Of a stretch of DNA of 6,464 nucleotides, positions 1 through 6,294 are shown one piece after another; position 1 is the first letter of the stretch, and every line of letters begins with the position of its first letter. A program made the translations under genes and the position numbers. The DNA lies in contig DAOUZU010000062.1 of the NCBI GenBank assembly GCA_030665535.1, positions 1-6,464 of the forward strand. The letters are read 5' to 3'. The notes beneath the pieces are model-generated. The model ran no database searches. It worked only from the letters and a program-made list of their open reading frames with translations, and was not told the DNA's origin. The stretch is from Dehalococcoidia bacterium. GTDB lineage: Bacteria; Chloroflexota; Dehalococcoidia; Dehalococcoidales; JAUXAE01.

Positions 1-954
1 TTCGTCTGCGGCGAGGAGACGGCCATGATAGCCTCCCTAGAGGGCAAGAGGGGCCTGCCCCGCAGCCGTCCCCCCTTCCCCGCCCAGTCCGGCCTGTGGG
101 GAAAACCGACCAACATCAACAACGTCAAAACCCTGGCTACCGTGCCCATCATCATCGCCCGGGGAGGCGACTGGTACTCCCATATCGGCACCGAGAAGAG
201 CAAGGGAACGGCCATCTTCGCCCTGACCGGCAAAATCAAGCACATGGGGCTGGTTGAGGTACCTATGGGCACCCCCCTGCGCGATATTATCTACGAAATC
301 GGCGGCGGCGTCCCCGACGGCAAGGAAATAAAGGCGGTGCAGACCGGCGGTCCCTCCGGCGGCTGTTTGCCGGCCAGTCTGCTGAATAGCTCGGTTGATT
401 TTGAATCGCTGGCCGCGGCCGGCTCCATCATGGGCTCCGGCGGCATGGTGGTGATGGACGAGGACACCTGCATGGTGGACGTGGCCCGCTATTTCCTCTC
501 CTTCACCCAGCGCGAATCCTGCGGCAAGTGCGTCCCCTGCCGACTGGGCACCAAGCAGATGCTGGGTATACTGGAGAACATCTGCGAGGGCAAGGGCCAA
601 CCGGGGGATATAGAACTGCTGTTGGAGACGGCCAAATCCGTCAAGACGGCCTCACTGTGCGCCCTGGGGGGCACGGCGCCCAATCCGGTGCTGACCACCA
701 TCCGCTACTTCAGGGAGGAGTACGAGGAACATATCAAAGAGCACCGCTGCCGGGGGGCCATCTGCAAGGAACTGGTGACCTACACCATCATAGACGATAA
801 GTGCCCCGGCTGCGGGCTGTGCGTCAAGCCCTGCCCTGTGGAGGCCATCACCTTTATGGGCAAGAAGAAACCGGTCATCCTGGATCAGGAGAAGTGCACC
901 AAGTGCGGCGCCTGCCTGGACGCCTGCCGCCTGGGGGCGATTGAAGTAAGATGA
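1..954 (+). CDS. NuoF/HydB-type NAD(P)H-binding flavoprotein subunit of formate dehydrogenase (5' end missing)
   Basis: The frame is open from base 1, so the gene starts upstream; 317 residues are visible. It begins inside the FMN/NADH domain with the NuoF signature FVCGEETAMIASLEGKRG. An SLBB domain follows at about visible residues 65-125. The [4Fe-4S] cluster region comes next, with ESCGKCVPC giving Cys174, 177 and 180 and Cys220 in SLCALGG. A C-terminal 2[4Fe-4S] ferredoxin domain has Cys268/271/274/278 and Cys299/302/305/309. Respiratory NuoF normally lacks that last domain; the HydB/HylB subunits of soluble hydrogenases and formate dehydrogenases have it. The family passes electrons between NAD(P)H, FMN and iron-sulfur centres. 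The stop overlaps the start of the formate dehydrogenase catalytic gene by 4 bp (ATGA), so I infer that the two form one cytoplasmic complex. A NuoE-like [2Fe-2S] subunit would be expected just upstream. Whether it uses NAD or NADP cannot be told from this fragment. Confidence 0.93.
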   Translation, partial: FVCGEETAMIASLEGKRGLPRSRPPFPAQSGLWGKPTNINNVKTLATVPIIIARGGDWYSHIGTEKSKGTAIFALTGKIKHMGLVEVPMGTPLRDIIYEIGGGVPDGKEIKAVQTGGPSGGCLPASLLNSSVDFESLAAAGSIMGSGGMVVMDEDTCMVDVARYFLSFTQRESCGKCVPCRLGTKQMLGILENICEGKGQPGDIELLLETAKSVKTASLCALGGTAPNPVLTTIRYFREEYEEHIKEHRCRGAICKELVTYTIIDDKCPGCGLCVKPCPVEAITFMGKKKPVILDQEKCTKCGACLDACRLGAIEVR

Positions 955-3653
955 AACAAAATATAATAACGCTGAATATTAACGGCCAGGAGATAGGCGC
1001 CCGTCCCGGGATGACGGTGCTGGAGGCCGCCCAGAAAGCCGGTATCTATATCCCCACCCTGTGCTATGACCCGGACCTGGCGCCTCACGGCGGCTGCCGC
1101 CTGTGCGTGGTGGAGATTGAGAAGATGCGCGGCCTGCCCACCGCCTGCACCACTGCCGCCGGCGAGGGCATGATAGTACGCACGGAGACGGAGGCCGTCA
1201 AGGAGGCACGGCGGCTGGTGATAGACCTGCTCATAGCCGACCACCCCATGGACTGCCTCACCTGCGCCAAGAACCAGCGCTGCGGCCTGCAGAAGGCGGC
1301 CGCCTACCTGGGTATCACCGAGCGGCGCTTCCCCTGGCTGAAAAGGGAGATTGCCGTCGACAACTCAAATCCCTTCTTCCGGCTGGACCGCAACTACTGC
1401 ATCCTCTGCGGCCGCTGCACCCGCACCTGCGACGAGGTCACCGGCGTCAACGCCATAGAGATAGCAGACCGCGGCTACCAGAGCCGGGTGAGCACCTTCA
1501 ACGACCAGCCGCTCAAGGAGTCCATCTGCCAGTCCTGCGGCGAGTGCGTGGTGCGCTGCCCGGTGGCCTCACTGATACCCAAGGAGACGACACCGCCGAC
1601 CAGCGAGGTGGTCACCACCTGCCCCTACTGCGGCGTCGGCTGCGGCATCAAGATGGGCATCCGCGAGGGCAAGATTATTTCCGTGGCCGGCGAAAGGCAG
1701 AACCCGGCCAGCCAGGGGCGGCTGTGCGTCAAGGGGCGCTACGGCATCGTCCAGTTCGTCCATAGTCCGGAGCGCCTGACCTCCCCCCTCATCAGGAAAA
1801 AGGGCAAGCTCACCAAGACCAGCTGGGACGAGGCTCTTGACCTGGTAGCTAAAAAGCTGAAGAGCTACGCCCCAGATGAGGTGGCCGTCATATCCTCGGC
1901 CAAGTGCAGCAACGAGGAGAACTATGTAATCCAGAAGTTCGGCCGGGCGGTGCTGGGCACCAATAATGTGGATCACTGCGCCCGCCTCTGCCACGCCCCC
2001 ACCGTGGCCGGCCTGGCCCAGACCTTCGGCAGCGGCGCCATGACCAACTCCATCGGCGATATCAAAGAGGCTGCCTGCATCTTCTCCATCGGCTCCAACA
2101 CCACCGAGAGCCACCCCGTCATCGGCTTTGAGGTCAAGAAGGCGGTGCGCAACGGGGCCAAGCTTATCGTGGCCAACCCGCGCCGCATCAAGCTGGTGCG
2201 CTACGCCGATATCTGGCTGCGGCAGCGGCCGGGCACAGATGTCGCCCTGCTGATGGGAATGATGAAGGTAATTATAGATGAAAAGCTCAGTAACGCCGCT
2301 TTCATAAAAGAGCGCTGCGAGAACCTTGATTCACTCAAGGAATCCCTGGCCGGTTTCAGCCTGGATGAGGCCGAGAAGATTACGGACGTACCCGCCGGGC
2401 AGATAGCCGAAGCCGCCCGTCTCTATGCCGGCAACAGTCCGGCGGCCCTCTTCTACTCCATGGGCATCACCCAACACTCCCACGGCACGGATAATGTCAT
2501 CGCCACCGCCAATCTGGCCATGCTCACCGGCAACATCGGCGCAGCAGGCGGCGGCGTCAATCCCTTAAGGGGCCAGAACAATGTCCAGGGGGCCTGCGAC
2601 ATGGGCGCCCTGCCCAATGTCTATTGCGGCTACCAGAAGGTAACCGAGCCGGCGGTAAAAGAGAAGTTCGAGGCTGCCTGGGGGGCCATCCTGGCCGATA
2701 CGCCCGGCCTGCCCGTAACCGAGATGTTCGACGCTATCAGCCAGGGGAGGATAAAGGCCCTGTACCTGGTGGGGGAGAACCCCATCTTGAGCGAGCCGGA
2801 TGCCGGCCACGTGCGAGAGGCCCTTAAGAAGCTGGACTTCTTCGTCGCCCAGGACATCTTTTTGTCCGAATCGGCTGCTTTGGCCGATGTCGTCCTGCCG
2901 GCGGCCTCCTTCGCCGAGAAGGACGGCACCTTTACCAACACCGAACGGCGGGTGCAACTCATCAGGAAAGCCGTTGAACCACCCGGTCAATCCCGCGCCG
3001 ACTGGTGGATTACCGGCCAGATCGCCCAATGGATGGGCGCCGGCGGCTTTGATTTTGAGAACCCGGCCCGGATTATGGACGAAATCGCCCGGCTCACGCC
3101 GAGCTACGGCGGCATTTCCTTTAAGCGGCTGGAGGCGGGCAGCCTGCAATGGCCCTGCCCCGATAAAAAGCACCCCGGCACGCCCATCCTGCACACGGAG
3201 AAGTTCACCAGAGGCAAGGGCCGCTTCCTGCCCCTCGAGTACAAACCGTCCCTAGAACTGCCGGACGAGGACTACCCGCTGCTATTGACGACGGGGCGCA
3301 GCATATTCCAGTACCACACCGGCACGATGAGCCGCAAGGTGGCCGGGCTTAACGCCTTCCGGGGCGAGGAGATGGTGGAGATAAATCCCGGTGACGCCGA
3401 AAGGCTGGGCATAGCCGACGGCGATAAGGTTAAAGTTACCTCACGGCGGGGAGAGGTGGCCGCCAGGGCCAGGGTGACGGAGGTATCGCCGCAGGGGGTC
3501 GTCTTCATGACCTTCCACTTCGCCGAGAGCCCCACCAACCTGCTGACCAACCCGGCTTTAGACCCGGTATCCAAGATTCCGGAGCTAAAGGTCTGCGCCG
3601 TAAAGGTGAAGAAAGCGACCAGACCGGCCCGCCGGGCCAAAGCGAAAGCTTGA
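951..3653 (+). CDS. fdhA: Formate dehydrogenase catalytic (alpha) subunit, molybdopterin type, NuoG-like N-terminus
   Basis: This 900-residue protein interconverts formate and CO2 at a Mo/W-bis-molybdopterin centre. Domains in order: a [2Fe-2S] ferredoxin domain (Cys38, 49, 52, 66); a NuoG-type His/Cys cluster (His98, Cys102, 105, 111); a 2[4Fe-4S] domain (Cys150/153/156/160 and 193/196/199/203); the catalytic-subunit [4Fe-4S] site (Cys224, 227, 231, 259); the molybdopterin oxidoreductase body, about 278-700; and the dinucleotide-binding domain, about 775-887. In VDHCARLCHAPTVAGL, Cys347 (TGC, 1989-1991) is the expected metal ligand, followed by the conserved His348. From memory, the Moorella FdhA sequence is very similar here but has selenocysteine at that place. 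The size also matches that family (about 890-900 residues). The ATG lies in an ATGA overlap with the flavoprotein gene and has only a weak Shine-Dalgarno sequence, which suggests translational coupling. No signal peptide or membrane segment is seen, so it should be cytoplasmic. The last 14 residues are strongly basic. Confidence 0.95.
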   Translation: MKQNIITLNINGQEIGARPGMTVLEAAQKAGIYIPTLCYDPDLAPHGGCRLCVVEIEKMRGLPTACTTAAGEGMIVRTETEAVKEARRLVIDLLIADHPMDCLTCAKNQRCGLQKAAAYLGITERRFPWLKREIAVDNSNPFFRLDRNYCILCGRCTRTCDEVTGVNAIEIADRGYQSRVSTFNDQPLKESICQSCGECVVRCPVASLIPKETTPPTSEVVTTCPYCGVGCGIKMGIREGKIISVAGERQNPASQGRLCVKGRYGIVQFVHSPERLTSPLIRKKGKLTKTSWDEALDLVAKKLKSYAPDEVAVISSAKCSNEENYVIQKFGRAVLGTNNVDHCARLCHAPTVAGLAQTFGSGAMTNSIGDIKEAACIFSIGSNTTESHPVIGFEVKKAVRNGAKLIVANPRRIKLVRYADIWLRQRPGTDVALLMGMMKVIIDEKLSNAAFIKERCENLDSLKESLAGFSLDEAEKITDVPAGQIAEAARLYAGNSPAALFYSMGITQHSHGTDNVIATANLAMLTGNIGAAGGGVNPLRGQNNVQGACDMGALPNVYCGYQKVTEPAVKEKFEAAWGAILADTPGLPVTEMFDAISQGRIKALYLVGENPILSEPDAGHVREALKKLDFFVAQDIFLSESAALADVVLPAASFAEKDGTFTNTERRVQLIRKAVEPPGQSRADWWITGQIAQWMGAGGFDFENPARIMDEIARLTPSYGGISFKRLEAGSLQWPCPDKKHPGTPILHTEKFTRGKGRFLPLEYKPSLELPDEDYPLLLTTGRSIFQYHTGTMSRKVAGLNAFRGEEMVEINPGDAERLGIADGDKVKVTSRRGEVAARARVTEVSPQGVVFMTFHFAESPTNLLTNPALDPVSKIPELKVCAVKVKKATRPARRAKAKA

Positions 3654-3655
3654 AA

Positions 3656-4012
3656 ATGCAGTACACCGGCGTAGACATAGTGGAGATAGCCCGCATAGAG
3701 GAGGCCATCGGCCACTGGGGGGACAGCTTCCTGGAGCGTGTCTACACCGCATCCGAGCTTAAGCTTTTCCGCCGCAAGACGCCTTCGCTGGCGGCCCGCT
3801 TCGCCGCCAAGGAGGCCGTTATCAAGGCGCTCAATACCCGCAGCATCGGCCTGAGAGACATAGAGATACTATCCGATGCCGGCGGCCGGCCGCGGCTCCA
3901 CCTGCACGGCCGGGCACAGCGCCAGGCGGCCCGGCTGGGACTGGATAACCTGGCCATAAGCCTCAGCCACTGCCGTGATTACGCTGTCGCCACCGCCACC
4001 GGCCAGGCTTGA
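3656..4012 (+). CDS. acpS: Holo-[acyl-carrier-protein] synthase (AcpS)
   Basis: AcpS moves 4'-phosphopantetheine from coenzyme A to the serine of apo-acyl carrier protein, activating it for fatty acid synthesis in the cytoplasm. The 118-residue product has the usual length. It shows the three family motifs: GVDIVEIARI near the N-terminus (Mg-binding Asp7), RFAAKEAVIKAL in the middle (Glu53), and SLSHCRDYAVA near the C-terminus (His105). I chose the ATG at 3656, 2 bp after the fdhA stop, because it puts GVDIVEI at the usual distance from the start. A TTG at 3650 overlapping that stop would add two residues (MK) and cannot be excluded. No good Shine-Dalgarno sequence precedes either start, so translation probably relies on coupling to fdhA. 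The gene has no known link to formate metabolism. Its position looks like operon hitch-hiking. Confidence 0.93.
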   Translation: MQYTGVDIVEIARIEEAIGHWGDSFLERVYTASELKLFRRKTPSLAARFAAKEAVIKALNTRSIGLRDIEILSDAGGRPRLHLHGRAQRQAARLGLDNLAISLSHCRDYAVATATGQA

Positions 4013-4030
4013 CCAGTCACCACCGGCGGG

Positions 4031-4059
4031 ACCTTTTTCCAGTTTCTCTTCCTTATAAC
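4031..4059 (+). promoter_or_regulatory. Weak candidate promoter for yebC-ruvC-ruvA
   Basis: The 86-bp gap between acpS and yebC (4013-4098) is the only real intergenic gap upstream of ruvA and is richer in A+T than the genes around it. TATAAC at 4054-4059 resembles a -10 box. The hexamer 17 bp upstream (ACCTTT, 4031-4036) is a poor -35 match. This is a guess from composition and one hexamer. Read-through from the fdh/acpS operon is equally possible. Confidence 0.25.
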
Positions 4060-4086
4060 GACTATTAGTGTTAAGATTAACCATCC

Positions 4087-4093
4087 AGGAGGG
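4087..4093 (+). promoter_or_regulatory. Strong ribosome binding site of yebC
   Basis: AGGAGGG ends 5 nt before the ATG at 4099. It is the best Shine-Dalgarno match in the window and fixes the yebC start at 4099. It contrasts with the coupled, weakly led starts of fdhA and acpS. Confidence 0.8.
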
Positions 4094-4098
4094 CCGAG

Positions 4099-4857
4099 AT
4101 GTCGGGACATTCCAAATGGTCTTCAATCAAGCACCAGAAAGGCGTCGCCGACGCCCGCCGCGGCAAAGTTTTCACCAAGCTGACCAAAGAGATAATGCTG
4201 GCCGTGCGCCAGAACGGGGCCAACCCGGATACCAACTACCACCTGCGCCTGGCCATCCAGAAAGCCCGCGATAACAACATGCCCACCGACAACGTAGCGC
4301 GGGCCATCAAGCGCGGTGAAGGCACCCTGGAGGGGGCCAACGTCCTCGCTGAGATTACCCTGGAAGGCTACGGCCCGGAAGGGGCAGCCATCCTGGTGGA
4401 GGCAGTGACGGACAACCGCAACCGCACCGTCCAGGAGGTGAGGAGCATCTTCACCAAAGGCGGCGGCAACCTGGCGGAAAGCGGCAGCGTCACCTGGCTC
4501 TTCAACAGCAGAGGTCTGATAACCATAGAGGCAGACGGCCAGGCGGCCGAAGACGTAGAGTTCAAGGCCATCGACGCCGGCGCCGAGGATGTGGAAACGC
4601 AGCCGGGCCTAGTGGAAATCTACACCAAACCGAATGAGCTGGAGATAGTGCGCAAGGCCCTGGAGGAAAAAGGCGTGGTCATCTGCACCGCGGAGTTGAC
4701 CAAGGTGCCCAAATCCACCGTCCAGCTTGATGATTCCAAGGCCCTCCAGGTCTTGAGGCTGATGGAAAAGATGGAAGAGATAGACGAGACGCAGAACGTC
4801 TACACCAATGTCGACTTCCCCGATGACATCCTGGAGAAACAGGCACAGACCAAGTAA
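4099..4857 (+). CDS. yebC: YebC/PmpR family regulatory protein
   Basis: The 252-residue product matches the family's usual length of about 245-250 and is conserved end to end. It has the N-terminal signature MSGHSKWSSIKHQKG and the helical segment RARQ-type basic region ending in NNMPTDNVARAIKRG (59-73). The central block is GYGPEGAAILVEAVTDNRNR (90-109), followed by GGGNLAESGSVTWLF (121-135). The C-terminal block is TQNVYTNVDFPDD (231-243). The family was long annotated as transcriptional regulators (PmpR in Pseudomonas). More recent work connects some members with translation, relieving ribosome stalling at proline-rich stretches, so the role here is not settled by sequence. A strong Shine-Dalgarno sequence precedes the ATG. 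The TAA stop overlaps the ruvC start by one base (TAATG), so the gene is probably co-transcribed with ruvC and ruvA. This yebC-ruvC-ruvA order is common in bacteria. Confidence 0.96.
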   Translation: MSGHSKWSSIKHQKGVADARRGKVFTKLTKEIMLAVRQNGANPDTNYHLRLAIQKARDNNMPTDNVARAIKRGEGTLEGANVLAEITLEGYGPEGAAILVEAVTDNRNRTVQEVRSIFTKGGGNLAESGSVTWLFNSRGLITIEADGQAAEDVEFKAIDAGAEDVETQPGLVEIYTKPNELEIVRKALEEKGVVICTAELTKVPKSTVQLDDSKALQVLRLMEKMEEIDETQNVYTNVDFPDDILEKQAQTK

Positions 4858-5357
4858 TGAGGATACTGGGCATTGACCCGGGAACAGTGGCTCTGGGCTA
4901 CGGCCTGATTGAGGCCGGGCCGGACGAGATGGGCCTGGTCTGCTTTGACTGCCTCACCTGCTCGCCCAAGACCCCCATCGGGGAGCGGTTGAGCTACCTG
5001 TACAACAGCCTCACGGATATTATTACCCGCTACAAGCCCGAAGCGGTGGCCGTGGAGCAACCCTTCGTGGCCAAGAACGCCCGCTCAGCGCTGGCCATTG
5101 GGCGCGCCCAGGCCATAGCCATCCTGGCGGCAGCCAACCAGGGAATCCCCAGCTACGAGTACACGCCGGCCCAGGTAAAGCAACGCGTGGCCGGCCACGG
5201 CGCCAGTTCCAAGGAGCAGGTGGCGGAGATGGTGCGGCTCCAGCTCGGCCTTAGCGAAGTCCCCCAGCCTGATGATGCCGCCGACGCCCTGGCGGTGGCC
5301 ATCTGCCACCTGAGGGAAATACACCTTGCCGGCCTGCTGGCGCGGGCGGAGGGTTAA
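4857..5357 (+). CDS. ruvC: Crossover junction endodeoxyribonuclease RuvC
   Basis: RuvC is a homodimeric, metal-dependent nuclease that resolves Holliday junctions made during recombination and fork repair, by paired nicks in opposite strands. The product has 166 residues (family about 160-175). The catalytic acidic residues can be assigned: Asp7 in GIDPGT, Glu67 in AVEQPF, and Asp140 and Asp143 in PDDAADALAVA, matching Asp7, Glu66, Asp138 and Asp141 of E. coli RuvC. Phe70 in EQPF corresponds to the base-stacking Phe69 of the E. coli enzyme. The segment VKQRVAGHGASSKEQV (107-122) is the usual basic DNA-contact region. The ATG overlaps the last base of yebC, and ruvA starts 2 bp after the stop, so the three should form one translation-coupled unit. 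Nothing suggests damage. Confidence 0.96.
   Translation: MRILGIDPGTVALGYGLIEAGPDEMGLVCFDCLTCSPKTPIGERLSYLYNSLTDIITRYKPEAVAVEQPFVAKNARSALAIGRAQAIAILAAANQGIPSYEYTPAQVKQRVAGHGASSKEQVAEMVRLQLGLSEVPQPDDAADALAVAICHLREIHLAGLLARAEG
5348..5353 (+). promoter_or_regulatory. Ribosome binding site of ruvA inside the end of ruvC
   Basis: GGAGGG lies in the last codons of ruvC, 6 nt before the ruvA ATG at 5360. It supports that start and independent ribosome loading in addition to coupling. Confidence 0.7.
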
Positions 5358-5359
5358 TA

Positions 5360-5947
5360 ATGATAGCCAGCCTTAAAGGCAAGCTGGAAACGCTGGGTGC
5401 GGACGCGGCGGTAGTGGATGTCGGCGGTGTCGGCTTCCTGGTATATATGCCCACCTCCACCCTGAGCAAACTGGGGGCTGCCGGCAGCGAAGTGAGGCTG
5501 CACACCCACTTCCACCTGAGGGAGGACAACGCCGCCCTCTACGGCTTCGCCAGCGCCGATGAGCTGGGCCTCTTCCAGATGCTGCTGGGCGTCTCCGGCC
5601 TCGGCCCGCGGCTGGCCCTAGCCATGCTTTCCGCTATGGATGTGAACCAGCTGGCTACGGCCATCGCCACCGCCAACACCGCCCTGCTGACCTCGGTGTC
5701 GGGCATCGGCAAGAAGATGGCCAACCGCCTGGTGCTGGAGCTTAAGGACAAGGTCGCCACCGGTTGGCTGACAGTCCCCGCCGCCGAGATGGCCGCCGAG
5801 AGCGAAGAAGTCCTGGCCGCTCTCACCTCCCTGGGCTACTCCGCCGCCGAGGCCACCCGCGCCGTGGCCAGCCTGCCCCCCACCGCCGCCGGGGAGAGCC
5901 TGGAGGAGAAGGTCAAACTGGCGCTGGGCTTTTTTGGGGGAAAGTAG
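5360..5947 (+). CDS. ruvA: Holliday junction branch migration protein RuvA
   Basis: RuvA binds four-way DNA junctions as a tetramer and loads the RuvB helicase, which drives branch migration before RuvC cuts. The 195-residue product has all three domains: an N-terminal OB fold (about 1-62, starting MIASLKGKLE); a double helix-hairpin-helix domain with GVSGLGPRLALAML (77-90) and SVSGIGKKMANRLVLEL (112-128); and a C-terminal RuvB-contact domain with EEVLAALTSLGYSAAEA (149-165). Glu55 and Asp56 in REDNAALYGF match the acidic pin of E. coli RuvA. A flexible Ala/Glu-rich linker of about 20 residues joins domains two and three. The length is close to the E. coli protein (about 200). It is the last intact gene in the window. 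In many bacteria ruvB follows directly, but here the next 517 bp hold gene fragments instead, so RuvB must be encoded elsewhere or further right. Confidence 0.96.
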   Translation: MIASLKGKLETLGADAAVVDVGGVGFLVYMPTSTLSKLGAAGSEVRLHTHFHLREDNAALYGFASADELGLFQMLLGVSGLGPRLALAMLSAMDVNQLATAIATANTALLTSVSGIGKKMANRLVLELKDKVATGWLTVPAAEMAAESEEVLAALTSLGYSAAEATRAVASLPPTAAGESLEEKVKLALGFFGGK

Positions 5948-5955
5948 GTGGGATT

Positions 5956-5960
5956 AGGAG
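5956..5960 (+). promoter_or_regulatory. Ribosome binding site of the degenerate GIY-YIG-type gene
   Basis: AGGAG lies 10 nt upstream of the ATG at 5971. The original start signals therefore seem to have survived although the gene behind them is broken. Confidence 0.45.
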
Positions 5961-5970
5961 AAGTGAGATT

Positions 5971-6189
5971 ATGACTAACGGTAAAACTATTCAAATATTT
6001 ATACCAGACGGTAATCCAAGGAGCATCTAAATTGCAGAAATTACAAGTCGTACGATAAAGAATAGCATTTTCACATCGCCCAGTGCAGCGGCCGCTACTG
6101 TTCTGGCGAGAAATGCCGACGGGTGGAGAGAGTGGAAATATAAGAATGGAAAAACACTTGACGAAGTGAAGCGAAAAGACCAGGGATAA
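5971..6189 (+). pseudogene. Remnant of a GIY-YIG nuclease-family gene with C-terminal DUF4357-like end
   Basis: One frame from the ATG at 5971 to the TAA at 6187 encodes two recognisable ends of one protein family with its middle missing. The first 19 codons give IQIFIPDGNPRSI, then an in-frame TAA at 6028-6030, then IAEITSRTI. From memory, intact relatives read IQIFLPDGN...(K/R)IAEITSRT, so the stop probably replaces a Lys codon (AAA to TAA). After about 6060 the frame goes straight into SPSAAAATVLAR and WKYKNGKTLDEVKR, which I recognise as the C-terminal DUF4357-type end of these proteins. Intact members are roughly 250-310 residues and carry the GIY-YIG nuclease core between these ends. 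Here only about 71 codons remain and the core is absent, so no nuclease activity is expected. Codons are much richer in A/T than in the upstream genes, which suggests a laterally acquired gene. The family assignment rests on remembered motifs, not a search. Confidence 0.75.
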
Positions 6190-6294
6190 CAGGCCTACTA
6201 AACCTACGCCTCCCCTTGAAAGAGTCAATGCCTCCCAACACTGTTCCAGCGCCTTTCCTGCCTCGGCGGCGCTTAGGGCACGCGCTTCACCCTC
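6190..6294. other. Gene-free stretch, possibly coding debris on the minus strand
   Basis: No intact gene lies here. On the minus strand, in the same frame as the partial gene to the right and just past its TAG stop, the sequence remains open and reads ARALSAAEAGKALEQC, a plausible amphipathic helix, from about 6288 to 6241. The frame then runs on into low-complexity hydrophobic sequence antisense to the pseudogene. It could be the former C-terminus of the right-hand gene or chance. No terminator-like hairpin with a T-run was found on either strand. Confidence 0.3.

Noticed and set aside
37..600. Long minus-strand open frame opposite the flavoprotein gene
   Set aside because: It is antisense to a gene with clear NuoF motifs, is rich in His/Ala/Gly as expected from high-GC mirror frames, and has no recognisable domain.
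1569..2114. 181-codon minus-strand open frame inside fdhA
   Set aside because: It is a mirror frame of GC-rich coding sequence. The + strand carries the conserved cysteine motifs here.
2565..3194. 209-codon minus-strand open frame inside fdhA
   Set aside because: Same reason: low-complexity Gly/Ala/Leu composition, no motif, and fully overlapped by the molybdopterin domain on the + strand.
3993..4038. Possible rho-independent terminator after acpS (CCGCC / GGCGG followed by TTTTT)
   Set aside because: The stem is only 5 bp with a loop of about 27 nt and overlaps the end of acpS. Too weak to call.
5921..5940. T-run TTTTTT near the end of ruvA
   Set aside because: It lies within the last ruvA codons (Phe-Phe) and no hairpin precedes it.
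5764..6030. Open frame running from inside ruvA into MTNGKTIQIF
   Set aside because: The part before 5971 is an out-of-frame Arg/Gly/Pro-rich shadow of ruvA. Only the segment from the ATG at 5971 is protein-like, and it belongs to the pseudogene.
5836..6228. 130-codon minus-strand open frame across the ruvA end and the pseudogene
   Set aside because: Most of it is antisense to ruvA and to the DUF4357-like motif. It has hydrophobic low-complexity content and no recognisable family. Only its upstream extension beyond 6228 might be relic coding sequence.
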